From JBFWYO01 sp050186335 (GTDB lineage Bacteria > Pseudomonadota > Alphaproteobacteria > Bin65): a stretch of DNA of 10,507 nt. The notes beneath the pieces are model-generated. The model ran no database searches, had not been told where the DNA came from, and saw nothing but the letters and a program-made list of their open reading frames with translations. The translations under genes were made by a program, and so were the position numbers. Numbering within the stretch: the stretch's first letter is position 1; every line of letters begins with the position of its first letter. The stretch covers positions 1-10,507 of the forward strand of contig JBFWYO010000121.1 in the NCBI GenBank assembly GCA_050186335.1, written 5' to 3'. Positions 1-6,528 of the stretch are shown here, one piece after another.

Positions 1-1470
1 TGGCTGCAGGCGGCCGTCGTAAAGGCGGTGTCGAGCGCAGAGTCGCGCGAGCGTTGGCCTTACCGTATCCCGTCGGTGCTCGGCGCATTGCTCGGCGTGC
101 TGTACACGTTCCGGCTCGGCCAGACGCTGTTCGATAGGCGAACGGGATTTTTTGCCGCCGCGTTGTTCGCGCCCTGTCTGCTGCTCGTTTTCGAGGCTCA
201 CATCGCGAAAACCGATGCATTCCTGCTCGGGGTCATGATGATCGCCCAGGCTGCCTTGGCGCGCATTTATATGTCCGCGCGCAACGGCGCGGATGCCGGC
301 CTGCCGGCGGCGCTGGTGTTTTGGGCCGCGCTCGGCGTGGGCGTCCTGATCAAGGGCCCGATTGCGCCCGTGATCTGTTTGCTGACGGCATTCTTCACCC
401 ACTTGGCGGATCGCAGCGCGCAGCTGTGGCGGCCGCTACGGCCGCTGATCGGCGTGCCCCTGATGATAATGATCTTCCTGCCGTGGCTGGTCGCGATCAT
501 GGTCGCAACCGACGGGCATTTCGCGCAAGAGTCGATCGGCCGCGATTTCTTCGCCAAGTTGATGGGCGGGCAGGAACTGCACGGGGCGCCGCCCGGTTAC
601 TATCTGCTGCTGATGAGCTTCACTTTCTTGCCGGCGTCGTTGTTTGTTTGGCCGTCTTTATTCTTCGGCTGGAAATACCGCCGCCTCGGCGAGATGAAAT
701 TCCTGCTCGCCTGGATCGTGCCGTACTGGCTGCTGATCGAACTGGTGCCCACCAAGCTGCCGCACTATGCGCTTCCGCTGTATCCGGCGCTCGCCATCCT
801 GGTCGCGCGCGCCGCGGCGATGATCGATACCGGCTTGGTCGACCGCCTGCACCACTGGCTGACGCGGACCTATTACGTGCTCTGGTTCGCGCTGGTGTTC
901 GCCGCCGCCGCCGGCGCCGCCGCGGCGACGTACTGGCTCGGCGGCTTCTGGTCGTGGTGGGCGATCGGCGCGGCGGTTGCGGTCGCAATCTGCGCGGCCT
1001 TCGCATTGCGCCGCGCGTGGCAGGTGCGGATGACGGCCGCGCTGGGCTGGGCCATCGCTGGCGCCGTGCTGGGCTTCGCGCCGATGTGGCAGTTCGTCGT
1101 ACCCGGATACGACAAGGTTTGGGTCAGCCGTACCGCGTATAACGTCGTGCGCAAGCAGCTTTCGCCCGGCGAGCCGTTGCCTCCGGTCACCGCCCTGGGC
1201 TTTCAAGAGCCGAGCTTGGTTTTCTACCTTGGCACCAACACGCTGCTCGGCAAGGTCGATGAGGTCGTCGATTACCTGATCAAGCAGCCGCGCGCACTGG
1301 CCATCGTCGAGGCGCGCCGCGACGCGGCGTTCCAAGCCGAGCTCACCAGTCAAGGCAAGCGCGTGCGCAAGCTGGCCGAGTTCGACGGCATCAACTACAA
1401 CCGTGGGCTGCAGGTCCGGCTGACGCTTTACGCGGTCTGGGCGCCGACCGGGCCGGGGCCGAACCGATGA
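1..1470 (+). CDS. GT39 / ArnT-like membrane glycosyltransferase, 5' truncated
   Basis: This is the C-terminal 489 residues of a polytopic inner-membrane glycosyltransferase of the ArnT/PMT (GT39) family, which moves a sugar from a polyprenyl-phosphate carrier to a periplasmic acceptor such as lipid A. The frame is open from base 1 (WLQAAVVKAV), so the true start lies upstream; the GTG at 28 is not a credible start. Counting from base 1, family-like stretches are RWPYRIPSVLGALL (18-31), EAHIAKTDA (65-73), GVLIKGPIAP (114-123) and PTKLPHYALPLYPALAIL (250-267), among about ten hydrophobic helices. The tail, from about residue 350, is a soluble-looking periplasmic domain. ArnT relatives are about 540-560 aa, so roughly 60-70 residues are missing, including the first loop that normally carries the catalytic Asp. 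The stop overlaps the next start in ATGA. The transferred sugar cannot be told; an L-Ara4N, galacturonic acid or other polyprenyl-linked sugar are all possible. Confidence 0.88.
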   Translation, partial: WLQAAVVKAVSSAESRERWPYRIPSVLGALLGVLYTFRLGQTLFDRRTGFFAAALFAPCLLLVFEAHIAKTDAFLLGVMMIAQAALARIYMSARNGADAGLPAALVFWAALGVGVLIKGPIAPVICLLTAFFTHLADRSAQLWRPLRPLIGVPLMIMIFLPWLVAIMVATDGHFAQESIGRDFFAKLMGGQELHGAPPGYYLLLMSFTFLPASLFVWPSLFFGWKYRRLGEMKFLLAWIVPYWLLIELVPTKLPHYALPLYPALAILVARAAAMIDTGLVDRLHHWLTRTYYVLWFALVFAAAAGAAAATYWLGGFWSWWAIGAAVAVAICAAFALRRAWQVRMTAALGWAIAGAVLGFAPMWQFVVPGYDKVWVSRTAYNVVRKQLSPGEPLPPVTALGFQEPSLVFYLGTNTLLGKVDEVVDYLIKQPRALAIVEARRDAAFQAELTSQGKRVRKLAEFDGINYNRGLQVRLTLYAVWAPTGPGPNR

Positions 1471-2981
1471 CGGCGGGCGATTCCGATCAACCCGGCCGCC
1501 GCGCACCGGTTGCCGCCGCCGGTTTGTTTTTCTGCCTGTTGCTGATCGGCATCACGGCATCGGTGTTCCTGGCCAGGCCGGAGCTCGATCTGATCGTGCA
1601 GAGCTATTTTTATCGGCCGGAGACTCGCTTCTTCCTGGCCAAGACCTTCTTCGCGGATATTTTTTACGTCGGCATCCGCGAACTCGGCATGATCATCGGC
1701 ACGTTCCTGATCGCCGTCGCGGTCTATGCGGCGTGCGCGCGGGTTCGCCCGCTCGGGCGCCATTGGCGGGCCTTTGTGCTGTTCACGCTGGTGTTCATCT
1801 GCGGGCCGGGCATCGTCGTCAACGTGATCTTCAAAGACAATTGGGGCCGCGCCCGACCTGATTATGTCGTCGAGTTCGGCGGCACAAAGAAATTCACCCC
1901 GCCGCTGGTGATCACCGACCAATGCAAGCGCAACTGCTCGTTCGTGGCCGGGCATCCGTCCGTGCTGTTTGCAGGATTTGCCCTCGTTCTGGTCATGCGC
2001 CGCCGCCGCGCGCTCGGCTACGCCGCGGTGATCGCGCTCGGCGGCCTTGCCGGGCTCGGCCGGATCATGGAGGGCGGGCATTTCCTCAGCGACGTCATCT
2101 TTGCCGGGCTGTTCGTCTATTTGGTTGCCTGGTTGTGGCATTTCCTGCTGTACCGCTGGAAACTGCCCGAACGATTCGCGCGCTGGCGCCCCGGCAGATG
2201 GGTGGTGCGGCAGTTCGTCGAGCATCGGTGGCACCACAGAGCCGCGGTGCGCTTCATGCGTTCGCAACCCGGGCTCGCGCTGACCGCCGGCGTTGCGGTG
2301 GCCGGGCTGGTGCTGCTCAATTTGAGACAATGGGACCGCGCGATCGCCGACCTGTTCAAGGCACATGATGATTCGGTCGCGACGGCAATCTTTCGTGTCG
2401 TCACCCAGTTCGGCGGTTCCGCGCCGTGGCTGATTCTGTCGGCGGCGGTCGGCGCCTACTTCCTGCTGCGCTGGCGACGGACGAACGCGGCTGCGGACCG
2501 GCTCCACGCATTGCGCGCCGGCTTCGTCTTTCTGGCGGTCGCTCTGCCGTCCCTGCTGAATAATGTGCTCAAGTTCGGCTTCGGGCGCAGCCGCCCGCGC
2601 GTCTGGTTCCGCGACGAAACCTATGGGTTTTTCCCGTTCCGCTGGGATTCGACCGGCAATTTCTGGTCCATGCCGTCCGGGCATACCGCGGTTGCGTTCG
2701 GACTCGCCACGGCGCTGGCGCTGCTGTGGCCGCGCTGGTGGCGCGTCTGGTTGGCCTTTGCCGTCGCCGTCGGCGCCAGCCGCATCATCGTGACCGCGCA
2801 TTGGTTTACCGACGTGGTCGTGGGCGCATACGTCTCCGTAATCCTCGTGGTCGCGCTCAAGTGGGCGGTCGAACGGCGCGGCGTGCGCCTGTTCGACGAC
2901 GCCAATTCCTGCTACCAACGGCTGACCGAGCGCACCTCGGGCCAAACCGAGTCCGTCTCCGGCGCTTCTCGGACCCCCTGA
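1467..2981 (+). CDS. Tandem double-PAP2 phosphatase (504 aa)
   Basis: This integral membrane protein holds two PAP2 (type 2 phosphatidic acid phosphatase) domains in one chain. PAP2 enzymes remove phosphate from lipid phosphates or pyrophosphates at the membrane face. Domain 1 has the KX6RP motif at K123-R130-P131, a modified second motif FVAGHPS (159-165; usual PSGH) preceded by CKRNCS (153-158), and R199-X5-H205-X3-D209. Domain 2 has K369-X6-R376-P377, a canonical PSGH (403-406) and S438-R439-X5-H445-X3-D449. All the catalytic Arg and His positions are present in both halves. A basic, His-rich linker (about 229-265) joins them. The ATG overlaps the stop of the glycosyltransferase, implying translational coupling. 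The NCSFVxGH pattern of domain 1 recalls LpxE/LpxF-type lipid A phosphatases (from memory), while domain 2 looks like a generic PAP2. Usual family members have one domain of about 200-250 aa, so this is a fusion or internal duplication. The substrates are inferred, not shown. Confidence 0.9.
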   Translation: MTAGDSDQPGRRAPVAAAGLFFCLLLIGITASVFLARPELDLIVQSYFYRPETRFFLAKTFFADIFYVGIRELGMIIGTFLIAVAVYAACARVRPLGRHWRAFVLFTLVFICGPGIVVNVIFKDNWGRARPDYVVEFGGTKKFTPPLVITDQCKRNCSFVAGHPSVLFAGFALVLVMRRRRALGYAAVIALGGLAGLGRIMEGGHFLSDVIFAGLFVYLVAWLWHFLLYRWKLPERFARWRPGRWVVRQFVEHRWHHRAAVRFMRSQPGLALTAGVAVAGLVLLNLRQWDRAIADLFKAHDDSVATAIFRVVTQFGGSAPWLILSAAVGAYFLLRWRRTNAAADRLHALRAGFVFLAVALPSLLNNVLKFGFGRSRPRVWFRDETYGFFPFRWDSTGNFWSMPSGHTAVAFGLATALALLWPRWWRVWLAFAVAVGASRIIVTAHWFTDVVVGAYVSVILVVALKWAVERRGVRLFDDANSCYQRLTERTSGQTESVSGASRTP

Positions 2982-3002
2982 ACCGCGCCGGGTTCGATCG
3001 CG

Positions 3003-3848
3003 ATGAACGACATGCCACCCGCTCCGCCGCTGCCAGGCCCATCCGTCCCCGCGACGCCGCCCAAGCTCGCCATTGGCGCCGTCGTCGGCGCGGCGTTCGG
3101 CTGCGTGTTCCGCAACTGGAAGGCCTATGGCCGCGCCGCGTTCATCCCGTTCGTCGTCGGCATCGCGGTCACCGTCGTCACCGCGCTCCTCGGCCTGAAG
3201 CTCGATCCGCAGAAGCCGACGGTGCCCGATCTGCTGGGCTTCGTCGCCGGCGGCATCGTCGTGCTCGCGGCGACGATGACGTTCTACACCAAGGCATGTC
3301 GCATCGTGCTTGGGCCGGGGCAGGGCGATGCGCCGCTCGGTTGGATCTGGCAGCAGGCCGAATGGCGCTGCCTCGGCTACTTCCTGCTGCTCAGCCTGGC
3401 GGTCGGTTTCGCCAGCGGCACGATCGGTGCGGTCATGTTCATCGCCGCCGGCCGCGTCGGCGGCCTGTTTTTCGCGTTCTGGGGCGTCCTCGGCGTGCTT
3501 GCGCTGATCAGCCGCTTCCTATTCGTGTTTCCGGCGGTCTCGGCCGGGCACCCGACCGGGTTGGGCATCGCCTGGCAGCAATCGCGCGGCAACGCGTGGC
3601 GATTGATCGGGCTTTACACGTTGTTCACGCTGATCATGATCGGCGTACAGATTCCGTTGCTGCTGGTCAGCTTCCTGGCGCTGCACCTGGCCGGCGAGGC
3701 GATGTTCGTGCAGCTCACGATCAGTTTCGTCGGTCGCGCGCTCAGCCTCGGCCTCTACGCGATCTTCCTGTCGGGCTTGGCGATCGCCTATGCGCAGTTG
3801 ACCGGCTACCCGGCATACGTGCCGTCCAAACCGGAGCCTTCCGCATGA
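3003..3848 (+). CDS. Polytopic membrane protein of unknown function (281 aa)
   Basis: I do not recognise this protein beyond its topology. A Pro-rich cytosolic-looking N-terminus (residues 1-20) is followed by about six hydrophobic segments, near 45-65, 77-97, 122-146, 152-178, 200-229 and 237-265, with no signal peptide. The repeated Trp/Arg-containing turns before helices (FRNWKAYGR, 36-44; QQAEWRCLGY, 117-126; QQSRGNAWRLIGLY, 192-205) suggest two or three internal repeats of a helix-pair unit, as seen in some uncharacterised bacterial membrane families. No catalytic motif is visible. The start at 3003 is 21 bases after the PAP2 stop and has no clear Shine-Dalgarno; the ATG at 3012 is an alternative. 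The stop overlaps the next gene's start (ATGA, 3845-3848), so it is probably co-translated with the acyl-CoA hydratase. A transport or membrane scaffold role is possible but nothing in the sequence proves it. Confidence 0.8.
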   Translation: MNDMPPAPPLPGPSVPATPPKLAIGAVVGAAFGCVFRNWKAYGRAAFIPFVVGIAVTVVTALLGLKLDPQKPTVPDLLGFVAGGIVVLAATMTFYTKACRIVLGPGQGDAPLGWIWQQAEWRCLGYFLLLSLAVGFASGTIGAVMFIAAGRVGGLFFAFWGVLGVLALISRFLFVFPAVSAGHPTGLGIAWQQSRGNAWRLIGLYTLFTLIMIGVQIPLLLVSFLALHLAGEAMFVQLTISFVGRALSLGLYAIFLSGLAIAYAQLTGYPAYVPSKPEPSA

Positions 3849-4705
3849 GCGAAGCCGCCGCCCTCGAACGCCTCAGATCCTGGATCGGCAAGTCCCGCGA
3901 AGAGGTCGACAGCATCGCGCCCGGCCCGGTGGCGCGCCTGTCCGCGACTTTCGACCGGGACGACCCTGCGCCGCGGCCGGGCGATTGGATCCCCTATGGC
4001 TGGCACTGGCTGTATTTTCTCAACGCCACGCGGCAGTCGGATTTGGGCCACGACGGGCACGCCAAGCGCGGCGGCTTCATCCCCGACATTCCGTTGCCGC
4101 GCCGCATGTGGGCCGGCGGCAGTTTCCGGTTTCACCGTCCGTTGACGGTGGGCGCCACCGTGACCATGCGCTCGTCGATCGCCGACGTCGCCGCCAAGCA
4201 GGGCCGCAGCGGAAGTTTGGTGTTTCTCACCATCCGGCATGAGCTGATCGGCACGGACGGCCCGTGCGTGACCGAAGACTTGAACATCGTCTACCGCGCT
4301 GCCGCGGTCGGCCCGGAGCCGCCGCCGCCGCCGCTGGCGAAGCCCGCGACGCCGATCTGGCGGCGCGAGATCACGCCGGATCCGACGTTATTGTTCCGGT
4401 TTTCCGCGCTGACCTTCAACGGCCACCGGATTCATTACGATCATCCGTACACGACCAGGGAAGAGGGTTATCCGGGCCTCCTGGTGCACGGTCCGTTGAT
4501 GGCGCTGTTGATGTTGGATCTGATCCGGCGTAACGGCGACGCAAAATTGGCCGCGTTTTCCTATCGCGGCCACCGCCCCGTGTTCGATACCGGAAAATTC
4601 GCCGTTGAAGGCGCGCCGACGGCGGATGGCGCCGGTTGTACGGTGTGGACCACCGACAGCCAGGGCCATCCCGCCATGATCGGCGAAGCTAAGTTCGCGC
4701 GCTGA
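3845..4705 (+). CDS. MaoC/HTD2-type acyl-CoA hydratase (286 aa)
   Basis: This is a double-hotdog protein of the MaoC/HTD2 type, the group that includes mesaconyl-C4-CoA and itaconyl-CoA hydratases and mitochondrial 3-hydroxyacyl-thioester dehydratase 2. The N-terminal degenerate hotdog (about 10-155) carries GWHWLYFL (52-59), GFIPDIPLPRRMWAGGSF (77-94) and FHRPL (96-100). A Pro-rich linker (158-170) leads to the catalytic hotdog, with FSALTFNGHRIHYDHPY (186-202), whose His/Asp are the expected active-site pair, and GYPGLLVHGPLMALLML (208-224). The length fits the family. The start is the ATG inside the ATGA overlap with the membrane protein; the same frame stays open back to 2726 only because of high GC. 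It converges on the DoxX gene with no spacer. It probably hydrates a short branched or dicarboxylic enoyl-CoA in the cytosol. The exact substrate is not readable, and the link to the envelope genes upstream is unexplained. Confidence 0.87.
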   Translation: MSEAAALERLRSWIGKSREEVDSIAPGPVARLSATFDRDDPAPRPGDWIPYGWHWLYFLNATRQSDLGHDGHAKRGGFIPDIPLPRRMWAGGSFRFHRPLTVGATVTMRSSIADVAAKQGRSGSLVFLTIRHELIGTDGPCVTEDLNIVYRAAAVGPEPPPPPLAKPATPIWRREITPDPTLLFRFSALTFNGHRIHYDHPYTTREEGYPGLLVHGPLMALLMLDLIRRNGDAKLAAFSYRGHRPVFDTGKFAVEGAPTADGAGCTVWTTDSQGHPAMIGEAKFAR

Positions 4706-5167
4706 TCAGAATTCGCGGCCGAGCTTGCTGTCGATCGAGTAGCGACCGCCGCCGCGGATCAGGCAAACCACGCCGAGCAGCATCCACATCAGCGGATACT
4801 CGTAGCCGCCCTTGGTCCAGAAGAAGCCGTTGCCCCAGTGCGCGACCAGCACTGCGATCGCCATGAAGCCGATCAATTGGATCGCGACCAGGCGGGTCAG
4901 GAATCCGAGCACGAGCAGGATGCCGCCGAAAACTTCCAGGCATCCGATGTATTAAGCCAGCGGCAAGGCCGGTTCGAGCCCCATCTTGGTGAAGAAGCCG
5001 GCTGTGCCGGCGGCGCCGCCGCCGAAAATTTTCGGAATGCCGTGCGGGATCAGCAAGGCGCCCGTCGTGATGCGCATGAGCGGGTAGGCGAACGGCGACA
5101 GCTTGTCGTAAAGCGGGCTGAGCGCCGGAATGATTCGTTTCGGCGTGGCCGGTACGGCTTGATTCAT
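4706..5167 (-). pseudogene. DoxX family membrane protein, interrupted by in-frame TAA
   Basis: Read from the ATG at 5167, this frame encodes 71 residues (start MNQAVPATPK), a TAA at 4954-4952, and then 81 more residues in the same frame ending at the TGA at 4708-4706. Both parts are DoxX-like: ALLIPHGIPKIFGGG in the first, and CLEVFGGILLVLGFLTRL plus a Trp/Gly-rich third helix and final helix in the second. Together they give about 153 codons with four membrane helices, the normal DoxX size. The stop falls just before the second helix, where relatives usually have an aromatic residue, so one base change from TAC or TAT (Tyr) would explain it. The start is supported by a strong GAGGAGGG site 7 bases upstream. 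DoxX proteins are small inner-membrane proteins of poorly defined redox-related role. The intact flanks suggest a very recent mutation, an assembly error or rare readthrough. Confidence 0.85.
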
Positions 5168-5234
5168 CTTGTTGCCCTCCTCGTGGCGTTGAAAACGCTC
5201 TCCCCAAAGTCGAACGCGGACGTTCGTGGGCAAT

Positions 5235-5264
5235 ACAATACCATTTTCGGCGAGCCTGAGCCAA
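5235..5264 (-). promoter_or_regulatory. Candidate sigma-70 type promoter for the DoxX gene
   Basis: On the minus strand, TTGGCT (5264-5259) and TATTGT (5240-5235) are separated by 18 bases and lie about 70 bases before the DoxX ATG. Each hexamer matches the consensus in four of six positions. The patch is AT-rich against a GC-rich background. This is a pattern match only. Confidence 0.3.
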
Positions 5265-5293
5265 AGCGCTCGCGAATCACATTTGCGGCATCG

Positions 5294-5322
5294 GAAAAAC
5301 GGAAACGGCTGTTTGCGCCGTT
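5294..5322 (-). terminator. Possible intrinsic terminator after the Nit1-type amidase gene
   Basis: On the minus strand, the last two bases of the amidase TAA start a hairpin AACGGC, 7-base loop, GCCGTT (5322-5304), followed by TCCG and five T residues (5299-5295). The stem is only six pairs with two A-T pairs at its base, so termination would be modest. Its position, exactly at the end of the comF-to-nit gene run and before the separate DoxX promoter, supports the call. Confidence 0.4.
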
Positions 5323-6169
5323 ATTCGGCGGCGCGTCGCGGTATTGCAGGGGGCGCGAAGGGGCGATCGTGCGCCAACGCCGGAATCCGCGCGCGGGCCG
5401 CCGCTGCCGCCGCGGGGTCGATTGCGGCCAGCACGAACCCCTCGTCGGTGCCGCCATCGGCCAGCACGTCGCCCCACGGACCGACTGCCAGCGAGTGGCC
5501 GAAGGTGCGCCGGCCTTCGGCGTGCGTCCCGGTCTGCGCCGGCGCGATGATAAAGCTGCCGGTTTCGATCGCGCGCGCGCGCAACAGCGTGTGCCAGTGC
5601 GCTTCGCCGGTCAGCGCGGTAAACGCAGCCGGCACGGCGATCACGGTGGCGCCGGCTTGCGCCAATGCCCGATAAAGCTGCGCAAAGCGGACGTCATAGC
5701 AAACCGTCATGCCGAGGCGTGCCCAAGGCAGGTCCGCCGTCACCGCGGCGGCACCGGGCGTCACCCGATCCGATTCGCGATAACGCTCGCCGTTCGGCAG
5801 GTCGACGTCGAACAGGTGAATCTTGTCGTAGCGCGCCGCAACGGCGCCTGAGGGATCGATCAGGAACGACCGGTTGGCGTATTTCGCCGGCGTGCTGCGC
5901 ACCGACAGCGATCCGATGAGAATCCATTTGCGCAAGTCCTGCGCGGCCGCGCGATAGGCGGCGAGGCCGGGATGCTCCTGCTCCGGCAACGCCTTGGCCA
6001 GTGCCGCATCGCTCGCCGGTTCGATCATGGTGGCGTTTTCCGGCAGCGCGATCAGGTCGGCGCCCGCTTTCGCCGCGTCGCGCACCAGCGGCATCGCGCG
6101 CGCGATCGACGGCGCGTGCTCGCGCTCGGCGGTAATCTGAACCAGGCCGACGGTGAATCGCTGGCTCAT
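5321..6169 (-). CDS. Nit1-type carbon-nitrogen hydrolase (probable deaminated glutathione amidase), 282 aa
   Basis: This cytosolic nitrilase-superfamily amidase has the full Glu-Lys-Cys triad: E44 in LPENATM (42-48), K116 in YDKIHLFDVDLP (114-125) and C157 in GMTVCYDVRFAQLYR (153-167). The stretches AAFTALTGEAHWHTLLRARA (181-200) and FGHSLAVGPWGDV (223-235) match the Nit1 branch, whose known activity is hydrolysis of deaminated glutathione, a side product of transaminases (established for Nit1/YbeM). The length is normal. The start at 6169 is chosen because it gives the conserved N-terminus (VGLVQITAE) and lies 5 bases after the grxC stop; the frame stays open further upstream only across grxC. 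Pairing with glutaredoxin, a glutathione-dependent protein, fits the glutathione-repair role. The family is near certain; the exact substrate is inferred. Confidence 0.9.
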   Translation of the reverse strand: MSQRFTVGLVQITAEREHAPSIARAMPLVRDAAKAGADLIALPENATMIEPASDAALAKALPEQEHPGLAAYRAAAQDLRKWILIGSLSVRSTPAKYANRSFLIDPSGAVAARYDKIHLFDVDLPNGERYRESDRVTPGAAAVTADLPWARLGMTVCYDVRFAQLYRALAQAGATVIAVPAAFTALTGEAHWHTLLRARAIETGSFIIAPAQTGTHAEGRRTFGHSLAVGPWGDVLADGGTDEGFVLAAIDPAAAAAARARIPALAHDRPFAPPAIPRRAAE

Positions 6170-6174
6170 GGCGC

Positions 6175-6435
6175 CTATTTCAGTCCCAGCATGGCATCCA
6201 GCTTGCCGGCGCGGTCGAGCGCATAAAGCTCGTCCGATCCGCCAACGTGCGTGTCGCCGATCCAGATCTGCGGCACCGTGTTGCGTCCCGATCGTTCGCG
6301 CGCCTCGCGGCGCTTTTCGGCGTCGAACGTGGTGTCGATCTCGGTGAATTCGACGCCCTTGTCCTCGAGCAGCTTCTTGGCGCGGTAGCAGTAGCCGCAC
6401 ATGCCGGTGGTGTAGATGGTGATTTTGGCAGTCAT
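6175..6435 (-). CDS. grxC: Glutaredoxin 3 (86 aa)
   Basis: This small thioredoxin-fold protein reduces disulfides and glutathionylated proteins using glutathione. It has the dithiol active site C13-G-Y-C16 (CGYC rather than the commoner CPYC) in TTGMCGYCYRAK (9-20), the cis-Pro loop NTVPQIWIG (52-60, P55) and the glutathione-binding GGSDEL (65-70). The length matches bacterial GrxC. The start at 6435 (MTAKITIYTT) begins directly at the first beta strand; an ATG at 6474 in the same frame would add 13 residues lying across the palindrome and is unlikely. The gene follows the Crp/Fnr regulator after 93 bases and precedes the amidase by 5 bases, so grxC and the amidase are probably co-transcribed, perhaps from an internal promoter at the palindrome. 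Confidence 0.93.
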   Translation of the reverse strand: MTAKITIYTTGMCGYCYRAKKLLEDKGVEFTEIDTTFDAEKRREARERSGRNTVPQIWIGDTHVGGSDELYALDRAGKLDAMLGLK

Positions 6436-6452
6436 CACTCGGTCCGTTACTG

Positions 6453-6473
6453 TGTCATTCAAATATAATGACA
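6453..6473. promoter_or_regulatory. 21-bp interrupted palindrome, candidate operator for grxC-nit
   Basis: TGTCATT (6453-6459) and AATGACA (6467-6473) form a perfect 7-bp inverted repeat around CAAATAT, 17 bases upstream of the grxC start. It sits in the only clearly AT-rich patch of the neighbourhood, and a minus-strand TATATT (6467-6462) inside it could serve as a -10 element, so a bound protein would block the promoter. The arm spacing is too wide for a standard Crp/Fnr site (TGTGA-N6-TCACA). The binding protein is unknown. Confidence 0.45.
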
Positions 6474-6528
6474 ATTATGGCGCAGACCAGTATGGCCCAA
6501 GGCGGCGGTCCGCGCAGCGCCAAACTGG

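Noticed and set aside
1428..2945. Minus-strand 505-codon open frame antisense to the double PAP2 gene
   Set aside because: Composition is Arg/Gln/Asp/His-rich without any domain, and it mirrors the codon structure of a well supported PAP2 gene. Long antisense frames are expected at this GC content.
2726..3844. Upstream extension of the hydratase frame giving a 659-codon reading frame
   Set aside because: The upstream part is Arg-rich out-of-frame translation of the PAP2 and membrane protein genes; the family N-terminus begins at 3845 in an ATGA overlap.
4838..5851. Plus-strand 337-codon open frame across DoxX and the amidase
   Set aside because: It is the complement of two recognised genes and the gap between them, and shows no domain or ribosome site.
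6453..6473. Palindrome as a direct Crp/Fnr operator or a PhoB box
   Set aside because: Half-site spacing is too wide for TGTGA-N6-TCACA, and PhoB boxes are direct, not inverted, repeats of TGTCA-like units.
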